A DNA stretch of 8,938 nt from Alphaproteobacteria bacterium (GCA_029861675.1 JAOTYV010000199.1:1-8938); one strand, 5' to 3'; positions 1 through 7,854 are shown, counted from the first letter of the stretch. Numbers and translations are program-made. Notes: generated by a model from the sequence alone, not told the origin.

Positions 1-1512
1 TTCGGGCCGATGAACCCAGAAGACAGCATCGTCAAACGCGCCATGTCCGGCGAGATAGCCGCGGGGCTTGGCCGCCCTCGACATCTCCGGCCAATTGAGT
101 CCCATCAAATCGAGCAGCCGCCCCTCAAAGGTCAGACCGATGCCGCCGGCGGAGATCGAGCCCACCGTGAATTCCACACCCCGCTTACGCAAGTGAGTGA
201 GCGCTTCGCCAACCGCCCGTCCCCGATCGGCAACGCCGAATTCGTTGTTGAGACCGCTCAAAAAATGGAATTGAACCGTACACGCCGCAAGATGGGCGAC
301 GGCAAAAGTCGCAAACAACAGGATCCGCAATCGGTCCGGCATCCCGGAGAAGATCTGGATCGGCCGCAGCAGCACCAGCGCCCCGACAAACACCGGCGCG
401 AAGAACCAGGGATAGACCGGCTGATAAAAGCGGAACGAGCCGAACTGATCTCCGCCGGTGACGAATTGAATACTCAGGAATAGACAGATGACAGCCGACA
501 GGAAAAAGAGGCCGCGATCAACCCGCCGCGGCGGCTGATTTAAATCGCCTGAGAATGAACGCCAATAAAAATAAAAGAAACTGAATAGTACTCCGAAAAC
601 ATATATTTCCGAATAGATCCCATTGAATAAGAAATTAAAGAAATATTTGAATCCACCTAAAACATTATTCGGGAAATTCTCCGATACCTTGGCGTAGTAG
701 GTATTGGGGAATGGTACGCCGAAATAAATCACTCTGAATATCGCCAGCCCAGCCGCCGTCGATGCCGCCGCAAAAAGGCCAGGTCCGTATGCGCGCAGCG
801 TTTCCCGCGGCGTACCCGACAGATCTTTCTCCGCAAGAACACCCAGCAGGAGTATCGCCGGTGTCAGCACCATGGCCTCCGGGCGCGCCAAAACCATCAA
901 AGTAGAAAATGCGGCAACACGCCATGCAAAATTCGCGTTTGGCATACCCTCCAACACGCGGCACAGCACGGTATAGGAGAGGCCCAATATCGTGAACGAC
1001 CAGACGGTCAGGTCCATCAGCGTCAGCGCGTTCCATGCATAGAATCCGAATAGGCTGATCAGGAAGACCGTGGCGAAGGCAAATCCCCAGATGCGCGAGA
1101 TGCCGGCAATGCGAAACAGCAGGTCGAAGCCGCGCAGCGCGAAGGAGAGACCGCCGGCCGTCAGAAGTACGGAAATTCCGAGCAGCAACAGCTCCGGCCG
1201 CGGCGTGATCGAATAGGCGGCGGCATTGATCGAGGTCCAGAGCAGCGATGTCGACCCTTCCACCCGCTCGAAGCCCGGCGTGTAAACGTAGCCATGCCCG
1301 GCGGCGATGTTCCGGCCGTAGATCATAGTGATGTTGGCGTCATCGATACCGATCAGCGCGGGCGCGCCGAGCAGGAAATACGCCGCCGCCGTGCCGATGA
1401 CCGCCAGCGAAACCGACAACAAACAGATCAACGCGGCATCGGAGATACGCGGCAGGACCCTCCGCCCCGGTGTTTCGGTGGCATATCCATCGACTTTCAA
1501 ATGATCGGTCAC
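1..1512 (-). CDS. GT-C fold membrane glycosyltransferase-like protein (AftB/LosA-like), C-terminus beyond window
   Basis: A single open frame of 504 codons runs from a GTG at 1512 down to position 1 without a stop and leaves the window. Several hydrophobic segments are visible, the first at about residues 26-48. After it comes an acidic loop, IGIDDANITMIYGRN (residues 54-68), then AAGHGYVYTPG and VEGSTSLLW. RPEA (210-213), FPNTYYAKV (268-276), GGDQFGSFRFYQP (353-365) and DLMGLNW (468-474) follow. This order of motifs is what I recall for bacterial GT-C proteins related to the arabinofuranosyltransferase AftB, where the DD loop carries the catalytic aspartate. Such enzymes use polyprenyl-phosphate sugars at the outer face of the inner membrane. 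Sugar and acceptor cannot be inferred. The start is uncertain: an in-frame TGA lies at 1576-1578, no ATG follows before the DD motif, and the GTG has an AAGGGTGA stretch just upstream. TTG at 1500 is an alternative. The codons around 540-680 are strikingly AT-rich. Confidence 0.75.
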   Translation of the reverse strand, partial: MTDHLKVDGYATETPGRRVLPRISDAALICLLSVSLAVIGTAAAYFLLGAPALIGIDDANITMIYGRNIAAGHGYVYTPGFERVEGSTSLLWTSINAAAYSITPRPELLLLGISVLLTAGGLSFALRGFDLLFRIAGISRIWGFAFATVFLISLFGFYAWNALTLMDLTVWSFTILGLSYTVLCRVLEGMPNANFAWRVAAFSTLMVLARPEAMVLTPAILLLGVLAEKDLSGTPRETLRAYGPGLFAAASTAAGLAIFRVIYFGVPFPNTYYAKVSENFPNNVLGGFKYFFNFLFNGIYSEIYVFGVLFSFFYFYWRSFSGDLNQPPRRVDRGLFFLSAVICLFLSIQFVTGGDQFGSFRFYQPVYPWFFAPVFVGALVLLRPIQIFSGMPDRLRILLFATFAVAHLAACTVQFHFLSGLNNEFGVADRGRAVGEALTHLRKRGVEFTVGSISAGGIGLTFEGRLLDLMGLNWPEMSRAAKPRGYLAGHGAFDDAVFWVHRPE

Positions 1513-1530
1513 AAAGTCACCCTTGTCGCC

Positions 1531-1545
1531 GGCGCCATCGGCGCC
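1531..1545 (-). promoter_or_regulatory. GGCGCC-ATC-GGCGCC hairpin in the leader of the glycosyltransferase gene
   Basis: Two perfect GGCGCC arms flank a 3-base loop, and two further C/G pairs can form past a bulged G. On the minus strand this stem lies about 7 bases upstream of the AAGGGTGA stretch that may serve as ribosome binding site for the GTG start at 1512. It could affect translation initiation. It could equally be a chance product of GC-rich sequence, or lie inside the coding region if translation begins further upstream (the open frame extends to 1575). Confidence 0.3.
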
Positions 1546-1642
1546 CGGTTTGCGGTGGCCGCTCCGTGGCCCAAGTCACGGCGGAATATCCGTCCGGGCC
1601 CTCAAAACACGGTAATCCAGCCGCATACTCTATCGGCGACTT

Positions 1643-1659
1643 GGTTAAGGTTGGGTAAA
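1643..1659 (-). promoter_or_regulatory. Candidate CtrA-like site TTTA-N7-TTAACC
   Basis: Read on the minus strand, this stretch is TTTACCCAACCTTAACC, one base off the TTAA-N7-TTAA layout of CtrA sites known from Caulobacter. It lies about 130 bp upstream of the presumed glycosyltransferase start. As a single degenerate site it is weak evidence. It gains a little from the denser array of similar elements at 7868-7942. Confidence 0.25.
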
Positions 1660-1770
1660 ATGGAGGTTATGAGAGCGTGGACGGCCAGTCCGGAGATTGC
1701 GCATCTGATACAGCCTTTTAACGGCTATGGACGATGCGTCGCTGAGTGCGCAGCCCTCTATTCATTCGTG

Positions 1771-2154
1771 TCAGTTCTTGGTGTTCCGATCCCGTTCCAT
1801 GGCCCGTATCAGGGTCATTACCTGCTCGCACGTCATTTTGGGATTTGAACGCTGCTGCTGGTATGCCGCGACGATTGTTTTCCGGACGACACCTTTCGCC
1901 TCTCGCCAATCATCGGCATTGGTCGCCCAGTCGGAGACCTGCCTAATCATCCGTTCGAGATGCGTCCGCTTGACCTTATGACCGCAGGCACTGGCCTGCC
2001 CCACCAACGCGCCGATGATGATTGCGCCGGTAACCGCCCGGCTCTTCGTCGTGTCCGGGGCGGTTCTCTCAATTTCGGCCGACGGCCCGTCCCGATTCAC
2101 TGCAGCAGCGGGTGCCGCCGATAAAATCAAGAGCGCCAACGCCAACCACTTCAT
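1771..2154 (-). CDS. Small secreted protein of unknown function with two cysteines
   Basis: The product is 127 residues. It begins MKWLALALLILSAAPAAA, a typical Sec signal peptide with likely cleavage after Ala18. A small hydrophobic, glycine-rich stretch (TGAIIIGALVGQASAC, residues 42-57) is followed by a charged, probably helical domain. Cys57 (in ACGHK) and Cys109 (in MTCEQV) are the only cysteines and could form a disulfide in the periplasm. The open frame extends 23 codons further upstream, but the ATG at 2154 is preferred: it starts the signal peptide and is preceded by GGGAGACGAGG, a good ribosome binding region. I do not recognise the family. The cysteine-flanked helical layout resembles small periplasmic proteins common in alphaproteobacteria, but this is only an impression. 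The gene appears monocistronic. Confidence 0.65.
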   Translation of the reverse strand: MKWLALALLILSAAPAAAVNRDGPSAEIERTAPDTTKSRAVTGAIIIGALVGQASACGHKVKRTHLERMIRQVSDWATNADDWREAKGVVRKTIVAAYQQQRSNPKMTCEQVMTLIRAMERDRNTKN

Positions 2155-2164
2155 GCCTCGTCTC

Positions 2165-2201
2165 CCGGTCAAATGGCCTTCGAAATGAACCAATTGACCG
2201 G
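2165..2201 (-). promoter_or_regulatory. 12-bp inverted repeat next to the start of the small secreted gene
   Basis: CCGGTCAAATGG (2165-2176) and CCAATTGACCGG (2190-2201) are reverse complements at 11 of 12 positions, separated by 13 bases. The proximal arm ends 10 bases before the ATG at 2154 and touches the ribosome binding region. It could be a repressor operator (arm centres 25 bp apart) or an RNA hairpin in the leader that gates translation. The sequence alone does not distinguish these. Confidence 0.55.
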
Positions 2202-2452
2202 AATGGTACGGTGATGCGGCCACCGGAAGACGGGTAACGACGCGCTACCTCGAAAACACCACAGCCCGTGGGCGCGCGGATGCCGTAGCGTCCGCGGTAA
2301 AATCCTCCATGTTAACAAGGCTGTTCGACGTAGCGTCTTAATTCGCAACGCCAGTCATACTAATCCGGAAGAGCTGTAAGCCGCTTCCGGAGATTTAGCC
2401 CGCTCGCCGTATCGAACCGGCAATTGCGCGGGTTTAGGCGTCCCGGCGAATA
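2202..2452. other. Intergenic region between the small secreted gene and the dioxygenase gene
   Basis: These 251 bases hold no gene that I can support. The small secreted gene reads away from this region and its promoter should lie here. Visible elements are two direct copies of CGTAGCGTC (2284-2292 and 2329-2337) and a hairpin at 2360-2398, listed separately. Confidence 0.5.
2360..2398 (-). terminator. Hairpin downstream of the dioxygenase gene, possible transcription terminator
   Basis: TCCGGAAG (2364-2371) and CTTCCGGA (2384-2391) form a perfect 8-bp stem with a 12-base loop. CTAA (2360-2363) and TTAG (2395-2398) add four pairs beyond a 3-base bulge. It lies 55 bases beyond the stop of the minus-strand dioxygenase gene, where a terminator is expected. 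No run of T follows in the transcribed direction (TTAGTATGACTGG), so it does not match a classic intrinsic terminator. Confidence 0.3.
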
Positions 2453-3499
2453 TTACTCGGCGGCCGCGCGGGCGACATAGGTCGGCGCCCGCATCTTCAC
2501 CCCCTTGCGGGGGCCCATGAGCACTTTGTTTGCGAAGGCGTCGTCGAGCGGTCGGGCCTTGGCGTGGTTAAGCCAAAGCCGATACAGCAGCCGACGCTCC
2601 GAGCGGTCGGCATGATCCACGAAGCGGTCGCGCGCGTGCAGCATGGTGTGATTATTGAGCCATTGGATGTCCCCCGGCTGGAAATCCATCGAGAGCTCCA
2701 AATCGGACCGTGTCGTTTGTTCGCTAATCCACTCAATCGCCTCCCGCTCCAGATCGGGCAACAGGCGGCCGATTTTAGCTGCACCGTCCTTGATCGCCTT
2801 TTTGTTGAACCGGCAGCTCAACTGCCCTTCAAACCAGCTATAGACCGGGATCACGTGTGTCACGGCCAACGGATCGCCGGTCGGTCCCTTGCCATCCAGA
2901 TCGAACTGAAACCCGCGATGCAAAGCAGGCAGATACTCCGGATGCCGGTCGAGGATCTCGTTATAGAGGGTGATGGCGCTCCGCACCGTGCTCGCCCCGC
3001 CCTCCTTCGCCGGGCGGATACACAACAAGCCGACGATATCGGTTAGGTCGCAATGAGCGCGCAACCGTGCCGACGACATGCTGCCGCGATGGGCGTCGGT
3101 GTCGTAGTCGAAACCGAGGTCGGTGACCTCCTGCAGCAGCTCGCCTTTGATGTTTTGCGATTCCGCGGTGCCCAGATGCGTGCCGATGCCCCAATACAGG
3201 CGGCGGATATCCTCGGCGCTGTAGTCGGCGACCGGCAGGCCGCGCATCAGAACCAGGCCGCGTCCGAATTCGAGTTCGTCCAGCATCGCGTCCAGCACCT
3301 TGGAAAAGGCCGGCAAGGGGAAGTCGTCCCTGGTCACTTCCTGTTCGGCGAGTCCGAGGCTTTTGGAGTGCCGTAAGGCAGCGTCCAATTCGTCCAATGC
3401 CTCTGGGCTGAACGGCCAAATCCACGATGTGTCTTCATAGAGTGCCGCGCTCGACCAGGCGCAGGGAAGATCGAGTTTCGCGGGAACCGCATCCGTCAT
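2453..3499 (-). CDS. TauD/TfdA family Fe(II)/2-oxoglutarate-dependent dioxygenase
   Basis: The 348-residue product belongs to the TauD/TfdA group of cytosolic non-haem iron oxygenases, which couple decarboxylation of 2-oxoglutarate to oxidation of a substrate. The iron-binding HxD is seen as H149-C-D151 (in RLRAHCDLTDIVG). The distal histidine is probably H288 in WLNNHTMLHARDRF, and the arginine expected to hold 2-oxoglutarate lies in RRLLYRLW (302-309). The usual GLVLMRGLPV segment sits at 81-90. The ATG at 3499 is chosen because GGAGAG lies 6 bases upstream; a TTG six codons earlier would put that ribosome binding site inside the gene. The gene is divergent from the phenylalanine/tyrosine operon and shares its control region, so a substrate linked to aromatic metabolism is possible. 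That is inference only; the family also acts on sulfonates, amino acids and betaines, and no substrate can be read from the sequence. Confidence 0.85.
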   Translation of the reverse strand: MTDAVPAKLDLPCAWSSAALYEDTSWIWPFSPEALDELDAALRHSKSLGLAEQEVTRDDFPLPAFSKVLDAMLDELEFGRGLVLMRGLPVADYSAEDIRRLYWGIGTHLGTAESQNIKGELLQEVTDLGFDYDTDAHRGSMSSARLRAHCDLTDIVGLLCIRPAKEGGASTVRSAITLYNEILDRHPEYLPALHRGFQFDLDGKGPTGDPLAVTHVIPVYSWFEGQLSCRFNKKAIKDGAAKIGRLLPDLEREAIEWISEQTTRSDLELSMDFQPGDIQWLNNHTMLHARDRFVDHADRSERRLLYRLWLNHAKARPLDDAFANKVLMGPRKGVKMRAPTYVARAAAE

Positions 3500-3553
3500 G
3501 ACGGACTCTCCAAGCAAGCGATGTTCAGGCGCGTCCGCAAGTTTACCGGTAGG

Positions 3554-3564
3554 CGCAACATGGC
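3554..3564 (+). repeat. CGCAAYATGGC motif, copy 1
   Basis: CGCAACATGGC lies in the spacer of the tentative promoter of the minus-strand dioxygenase gene. It is part of a longer match to copy 2: GCGCAACATGGCGGCA here against GCGCAAATATGGCGGCA there. A regulator binding here could block the dioxygenase promoter. Confidence 0.4.
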
Positions 3565-3632
3565 GGCAAGCCGTGCGGCGGCGGCGCGCAACAATTCGTT
3601 AGGCAAAAAGTAACGCAAAATAAACAACCACG

Positions 3633-3644
3633 CGCAAATATGGC
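3633..3644 (+). repeat. CGCAAYATGGC-like motif, copy 2 (one inserted base)
   Basis: CGCAAATATGGC matches the other copies apart from one extra base. It lies about 79 bp from copy 1 in the same orientation and 35 bp from copy 3 in opposite orientation, upstream of the tentative -35 box of hpd. Confidence 0.35.
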
Positions 3645-3678
3645 GGCACGGCATGGGGTTGTTATCACCGCCCGGTGT

Positions 3679-3689
3679 GCCATATTGCG
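3679..3689 (-). repeat. CGCAAYATGGC motif, copy 3, inverted
   Basis: The minus strand reads CGCAATATGGC. The motif overlaps the tentative -10 box (CATATT) of the hpd promoter, a position typical of repressor sites. With copy 2 it forms an imperfect inverted repeat. Confidence 0.4.
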
Positions 3690-3728
3690 TCAAGACAACA
3701 AGGCACAGGGGGCCATCGCAACCGGAAC

Positions 3729-3733
3729 GGAGG
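3729..3733 (+). promoter_or_regulatory. Ribosome binding site that decides the hpd start
   Basis: GGAGG lies 5 bases before the ATG at 3739. It favours this start over the in-frame ATG at 3640, which would add 33 residues unlike the Hpd family. Confidence 0.75.
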
Positions 3734-3738
3734 CGACC

Positions 3739-4827
<1,089 letters not shown>

Positions 4828-4836
4828 CGCGGGACG

Positions 4837-5691
4837 ATGCCGATGACCGATACCGTGACTTCCGCCCCACTGCCGCCGGCCGATGATTTTATCATTGACC
4901 AAGGCTGGCAGGGCTACGGCGCGGACGCGCACGCAATATGGCGCCGCCTGTTCGAGCGGCAATCCAAGATTCTACCCGGTCGGGCCTGCCAGGAATTCCT
5001 CGACGGGCTTATAGGCCTCGGCGTCGCGGCCGACGGCATCCCGAATTTCGCACGGCTCTCCGATATCCTCGACCGGGCCACGGGCTGGCGCATCGTCGCG
5101 GTACCGGGCCTGGTGCCCGACGACGTGTTCTTCTGGCACCTCGCCAACCGCCGGTTTCCCGCGACACACTGGATCCGCAAGCCGGAACAGATGGACTACC
5201 TGCAGGAACCCGACGTCTTCCACGATATTTACGGCCATGTGCCCATGCTGATGAATTCGGTTTTCGCCGATTACATGCAGGCCTATGGCCGGGGCGGTCT
5301 CAAGGCGCTCGCGCTCGACGCCCTGCCCTATCTCGCCCGGCTCTATTGGTACACAGTCGAATTCGGCCTGATCCGAACCGCGGGCGGGCTGCGCATCTAT
5401 GGCTCCGGCATCGTGTCGTCGCGCACCGAATCGGTCTATTGCCTCGAAAGCCCGACACCGAACCGAATCGGTTTCGATCTGTTGCGCATCATGCAGACCA
5501 ACTATCGCATCGACGATCTCCAGGACGTGTATTTCGTCATCGACGATTTCGCCCAGTTGTTCGACGCGACGCGTCCGGATTTCACGCCCTACTATGAAAC
5601 CCTGAAGTTACGCCCGGATTACACCACGACGGCGGTGCTGCAATCGGACACATTGATCCCGCCGAACCTGCCGGCCGTACGGCCCCCTTAA
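4837..5691 (+). CDS. phhA: Phenylalanine 4-monooxygenase (phenylalanine hydroxylase)
   Basis: Hydroxylates phenylalanine to tyrosine using O2 and a reduced pterin, feeding tyrosine into the pathway of its neighbours. The 284-residue product is a bacterial-type catalytic domain without the N-terminal ACT regulatory domain of animal enzymes. The iron site is intact: H129 and H134 in PDVFHDIYGHVPML, and E175 in YWYTVEFGLIR. Other family hallmarks are FFWHLANRRFPATHWIR (98-114) and GIVSSRTES (191-199). The start is taken as the ATG at 4837; a second ATG two codons later fits as well, and neither has a strong ribosome binding site, so reinitiation after hpd (9-bp gap) is likely. No phhB, the pterin carbinolamine dehydratase that often accompanies phhA, is in the window. 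Confidence 0.96.
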   Translation: MPMTDTVTSAPLPPADDFIIDQGWQGYGADAHAIWRRLFERQSKILPGRACQEFLDGLIGLGVAADGIPNFARLSDILDRATGWRIVAVPGLVPDDVFFWHLANRRFPATHWIRKPEQMDYLQEPDVFHDIYGHVPMLMNSVFADYMQAYGRGGLKALALDALPYLARLYWYTVEFGLIRTAGGLRIYGSGIVSSRTESVYCLESPTPNRIGFDLLRIMQTNYRIDDLQDVYFVIDDFAQLFDATRPDFTPYYETLKLRPDYTTTAVLQSDTLIPPNLPAVRPP

Positions 5692-5696
5692 GGAGA
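5690..5696 (+). promoter_or_regulatory. Ribosome binding site of hmgA overlapping the phhA stop
   Basis: AAGGAGA contains the last two bases of the phhA TAA stop (5689-5691) and lies 7-8 bases before the hmgA ATG at 5704. The overlap supports translation of both genes from one mRNA and fixes the hmgA start. Confidence 0.7.
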
Positions 5697-5703
5697 CCGC
5701 GCC

Positions 5704-6846
5704 ATGCGCCATTGGATATCGTTGCCCCGCACCGAAGGCACCGCGTCGCGCCAGGCGCATGCCGATCTGCCGGCGGGCACCTATGAACGCGAACTCGGCC
5801 GCGAGGGTTTCTTCGGGCCGGCGTCGCACATGTACCATCGGCGACCGCCGACCGGCTGGACCGATTGGGAAGGACCGCTCCGCCCGCGCGCCTACGATCT
5901 GAACAGGATCGATGCAGTGCAAGGCCCATGGGGCGCAACGCCTGTGCTGCACAACGCCCATCTGCGCTATCGCTACTGGCGCACGCGCGGCCGCATGGCC
6001 GCACTGGCGCGCAACGGCGACGGCGACGAGTTGCTGTTCATCCATCGCGGCGACGGCGAACTGTACTGCGACTACGGCCATCTGAAGATCGCCGAGGGCG
6101 ACTACATCGTGCTGCCGCGCGGCACCCTGTGGCGCACGGAATTCACGGGCGATGCGGAAATCCTGATGATCGAGGCGACCAACAGCGCCTACGGTCTGCC
6201 GGACAAGGGCATGGTCGGGCCGCATGCCATCTTCGACCCGGCGATGCTGGATACGCCCGCCATCGATGACGCCTTTCGGGCGCAGCAGACGCCGGATGGC
6301 GGGACCGAGACATGGCGCGTCGAGATCAAGCGGGGCAATGCGCTCTCCACCGTCACCTACCCGTACAATCCGCTCGACGCGGTCGGCTGGCACGGCGATC
6401 TCGCGCCGGTGCGCATCAACATCCGCGATATCCGGCCGCTGACCAGCCCGCGCTACCACCTGCCGCCGTCGGCGCACACCACCTTCGTCGCCGACCGCTT
6501 CGTCGTCTGCAGCTTCGTGCCGCGCCCCATCGAAACCGATCCCGGCGCGCTCAAGGTGCCGTTCTTCCACAACAACGACGATTACGACGAGGTCATTTTC
6601 TATCACCGGGGCGACTTCTTCAGCCGCGACGACATCGCGCCCGGCATGGTGACGTTTCACCCCTGTGGATTTACCCACGGCCCGCACCCGAAAGCGCTTG
6701 CCGGCATGCTGGAAGCGCGCCGCGCCGAGACCGACGAATACGCCGTCATGGTCGACACCCGCGATGCGCTGACGCCGGGCGACCTGCCGGCGGGGGTGGA
6801 GAATGTGGAGTATGTGAATTCGTGGCGGACGGATTCCACCCCATGA
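5704..6846 (+). CDS. hmgA: Homogentisate 1,2-dioxygenase, short bacterial type
   Basis: Predicted to open the ring of homogentisate, giving maleylacetoacetate. At 380 residues it is shorter than the roughly 430-445 residues of the Pseudomonas and human enzymes and resembles the compact bacterial branch. The N-terminal part holds YERELGREGFFGPASHMYHRRPPT (split: YERELGREGF at 27-36, then HMYHRRPPT at 42-50). The cupin-like core includes LFIHRGDGELYCDYGHL (111-127) and GDYIVLPRGTLWR (132-144). Likely iron ligands are H289 and E296 in FFHNNDDYDEVIFY and H325 in GFTHGPHPKA. The His-Glu spacing is one residue longer than I recall for human H335/E341, as seems usual in this branch. Position between phhA and a fumarylacetoacetase supports homogentisate as substrate; on sequence alone another ring-cleavage substrate is possible. 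Confidence 0.86.
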   Translation: MRHWISLPRTEGTASRQAHADLPAGTYERELGREGFFGPASHMYHRRPPTGWTDWEGPLRPRAYDLNRIDAVQGPWGATPVLHNAHLRYRYWRTRGRMAALARNGDGDELLFIHRGDGELYCDYGHLKIAEGDYIVLPRGTLWRTEFTGDAEILMIEATNSAYGLPDKGMVGPHAIFDPAMLDTPAIDDAFRAQQTPDGGTETWRVEIKRGNALSTVTYPYNPLDAVGWHGDLAPVRINIRDIRPLTSPRYHLPPSAHTTFVADRFVVCSFVPRPIETDPGALKVPFFHNNDDYDEVIFYHRGDFFSRDDIAPGMVTFHPCGFTHGPHPKALAGMLEARRAETDEYAVMVDTRDALTPGDLPAGVENVEYVNSWRTDSTP

Positions 6847-7823
6847 AACTCGCCTCGCTCAAAGACGGCGGCCGGGACGGCACACTGATCGTCGTCGACC
6901 GGATGCTGCAGCGCTTCGTTAGCGCCGGTGACATCGCACCGACCTTGCAGCACGCCATCGAGGATTGGGATCGAATTGCGCCACTGTTGCAGGATCTAGC
7001 GGACGCCCTCGATACCGACCCGGCCGGCGGCGAGGCTTTCGATCCCGCCGCCTGCGCCGCACCGTTGCCGCGCGCGTATCAGTTCGCCGACGCCTCGGCC
7101 TATGTGAACCACATGGAACTGCTGCGGCGGGCGCGCGGCGCGGAGATGCCGGACAGCTTCTGGACCGATCCGCTGATGTATCAGGGATTGTCCGACGGTT
7201 TCCTCGGCCCGCGCGATCCCATTGTGCTTCCAGAGACCGATTGGGGCATCGATTTCGAGGCGGAAATCGCCGTGGTGCTCGACGACGTGCCGATGGGTGT
7301 CGCGCGGGAGGACGCGGGCGCGCATATCAAGCTGCTGATGCTGGTCAACGATGTCAGTCTGCGCAACCTGGTGCCGGGAGAAATCGCCAAGGGCTTCGGT
7401 TTCTTCCAGAGCAAACCGGCCAGTGCCTTTTCACCGGTCGTGGTGACGCCGGACGCCCTCGGCGCGGCATGGGACGGCGCGCGGCTGCACGGGCCCGTGC
7501 GGAGCGTCGTCAATGGCGTGGAGATCGGTCACCCGGATTGCGGCGTCGACATGACGTTCGGCTTTCCGGAATTGATCGCCCATGCGGCGCGGACCCGGCG
7601 GCTCGGCGCGGGTACGATCCTGGGTTCCGGCACCGTCTCCAACACCGACCGGTCAGCGGGATCTTCGTGTCTCGCCGAAGTGCGCATGATCGAAACTCTC
7701 GAGCAGGGGGCACCGGTGACCCCCTTCCTCGACTTCGGCGATACGGTGCGCATCGAGATGTCCGGCGCCGCGGACGATCCCCTATTCGGCGCGATCGATC
7801 AAAGGCTCGACCGGTCCAGGTAA
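6843..7823 (+). CDS. fahA: Fumarylacetoacetase (fumarylacetoacetate hydrolase family)
   Basis: Predicted to hydrolyse fumarylacetoacetate to fumarate and acetoacetate, the last step of the pathway. The product is 326 residues, shorter than the roughly 420-residue eukaryotic enzyme. Expected active-site residues are present: E139 and E141 in DFEAEIAVVL and D170 in LVNDVSLRN as metal ligands, and D83 and H90 in FADASAYVNH with the same 7-residue spacing as D126 and H133 of mouse FAH. K191 in QSKPASAFSP probably matches mouse K253, and GSGTVSNTD (261-269) is the usual glycine-rich turn. The ATG at 6843 overlaps the hmgA stop as ATGA, indicating coupled translation. The frame is open much further upstream (to 6312), but that part is hmgA read out of frame. 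Related FAH-family hydrolases act on other diketo acids; the operon favours this one. Confidence 0.88.
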   Translation: MKLASLKDGGRDGTLIVVDRMLQRFVSAGDIAPTLQHAIEDWDRIAPLLQDLADALDTDPAGGEAFDPAACAAPLPRAYQFADASAYVNHMELLRRARGAEMPDSFWTDPLMYQGLSDGFLGPRDPIVLPETDWGIDFEAEIAVVLDDVPMGVAREDAGAHIKLLMLVNDVSLRNLVPGEIAKGFGFFQSKPASAFSPVVVTPDALGAAWDGARLHGPVRSVVNGVEIGHPDCGVDMTFGFPELIAHAARTRRLGAGTILGSGTVSNTDRSAGSSCLAEVRMIETLEQGAPVTPFLDFGDTVRIEMSGAADDPLFGAIDQRLDRSR

Positions 7824-7826
7824 GTC

Positions 7827-7854
7827 AGCGGATTACCACAACCGGTTTTCCGCT
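7827..7854 (+). terminator. Weak hairpin after the operon, possible terminator
   Basis: AGCGGA (7827-7832) and TCCGCT (7849-7854) are perfect 6-base arms around a 16-base loop that itself contains the palindrome AACCGGTT. It starts 3 bases after the stop of the last operon gene. A run of C, not T, follows, so it is not a standard intrinsic terminator. Confidence 0.25.

Larger units (their letters stand above)
1513..1770. other. Intergenic region upstream of the glycosyltransferase gene
   Basis: No convincing gene lies in these 258 bases; the plus-strand frames that cross the region overlap real minus-strand genes and have no recognisable protein character. Two elements stand out and are listed separately: a GC-rich hairpin next to the presumed GTG start, and a TTTA-N7-TTAACC element about 130 bp upstream of it. 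There is no clear terminator for the small secreted gene that ends at 1771, only a 4-bp stem (AGCC/GGCT). Confidence 0.5.
3500..3738. promoter_or_regulatory. Divergent control region between the dioxygenase gene and hpd
   Basis: These 239 bases must hold promoters for both directions. The CGCAA pentamer recurs here, and three longer copies of a CGCAAYATGGC-like motif are listed separately. Tentative promoter boxes are TTGTTA (3659-3664) with CATATT (3681-3686), 16 bp apart, for hpd, and on the minus strand TTGCCG (3564-3569) with TAAACT (3540-3545), 18 bp apart, for the dioxygenase gene. Each box matches the sigma-70 consensus only in part. A frame open from 3640 would extend Hpd upstream, but it lacks family-like sequence and a ribosome binding site. 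Confidence 0.45.

Noticed and set aside
10..483. Plus-strand open frame of 157 codons at the left end
   Set aside because: It is charged and low-complexity and lies opposite the glycosyltransferase frame, which carries clear family motifs (GGDQF, DLMGLNW).
1294..1848. Plus-strand open frame of 184 codons
   Set aside because: It overlaps the 5' end of the glycosyltransferase gene and the 3' end of the small secreted gene on the other strand, and has no recognisable protein features.
2284..2337. Two direct copies of CGTAGCGTC 45 bp apart
   Set aside because: Two 9-bp copies in a GC-rich intergenic region may be chance, and they are not aligned with any promoter-like element.
3640..3738. N-terminal extension of Hpd by 33 residues
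   Set aside because: There is no ribosome binding site at 3640, the extra residues do not look like Hpd, and GGAGG lies just before the ATG at 3739.
5608..6687. Minus-strand open frame (359 codons) antisense to hmgA
   Set aside because: It is a GC-driven shadow of hmgA, whose plus-strand product matches its family over its whole length.
6312..6842. N-terminal extension of the fumarylacetoacetase frame
   Set aside because: This part is hmgA read out of frame and is rich in Arg, Ala and Pro. The ATGA overlap at 6843 and a family-like N-terminus give the true start.
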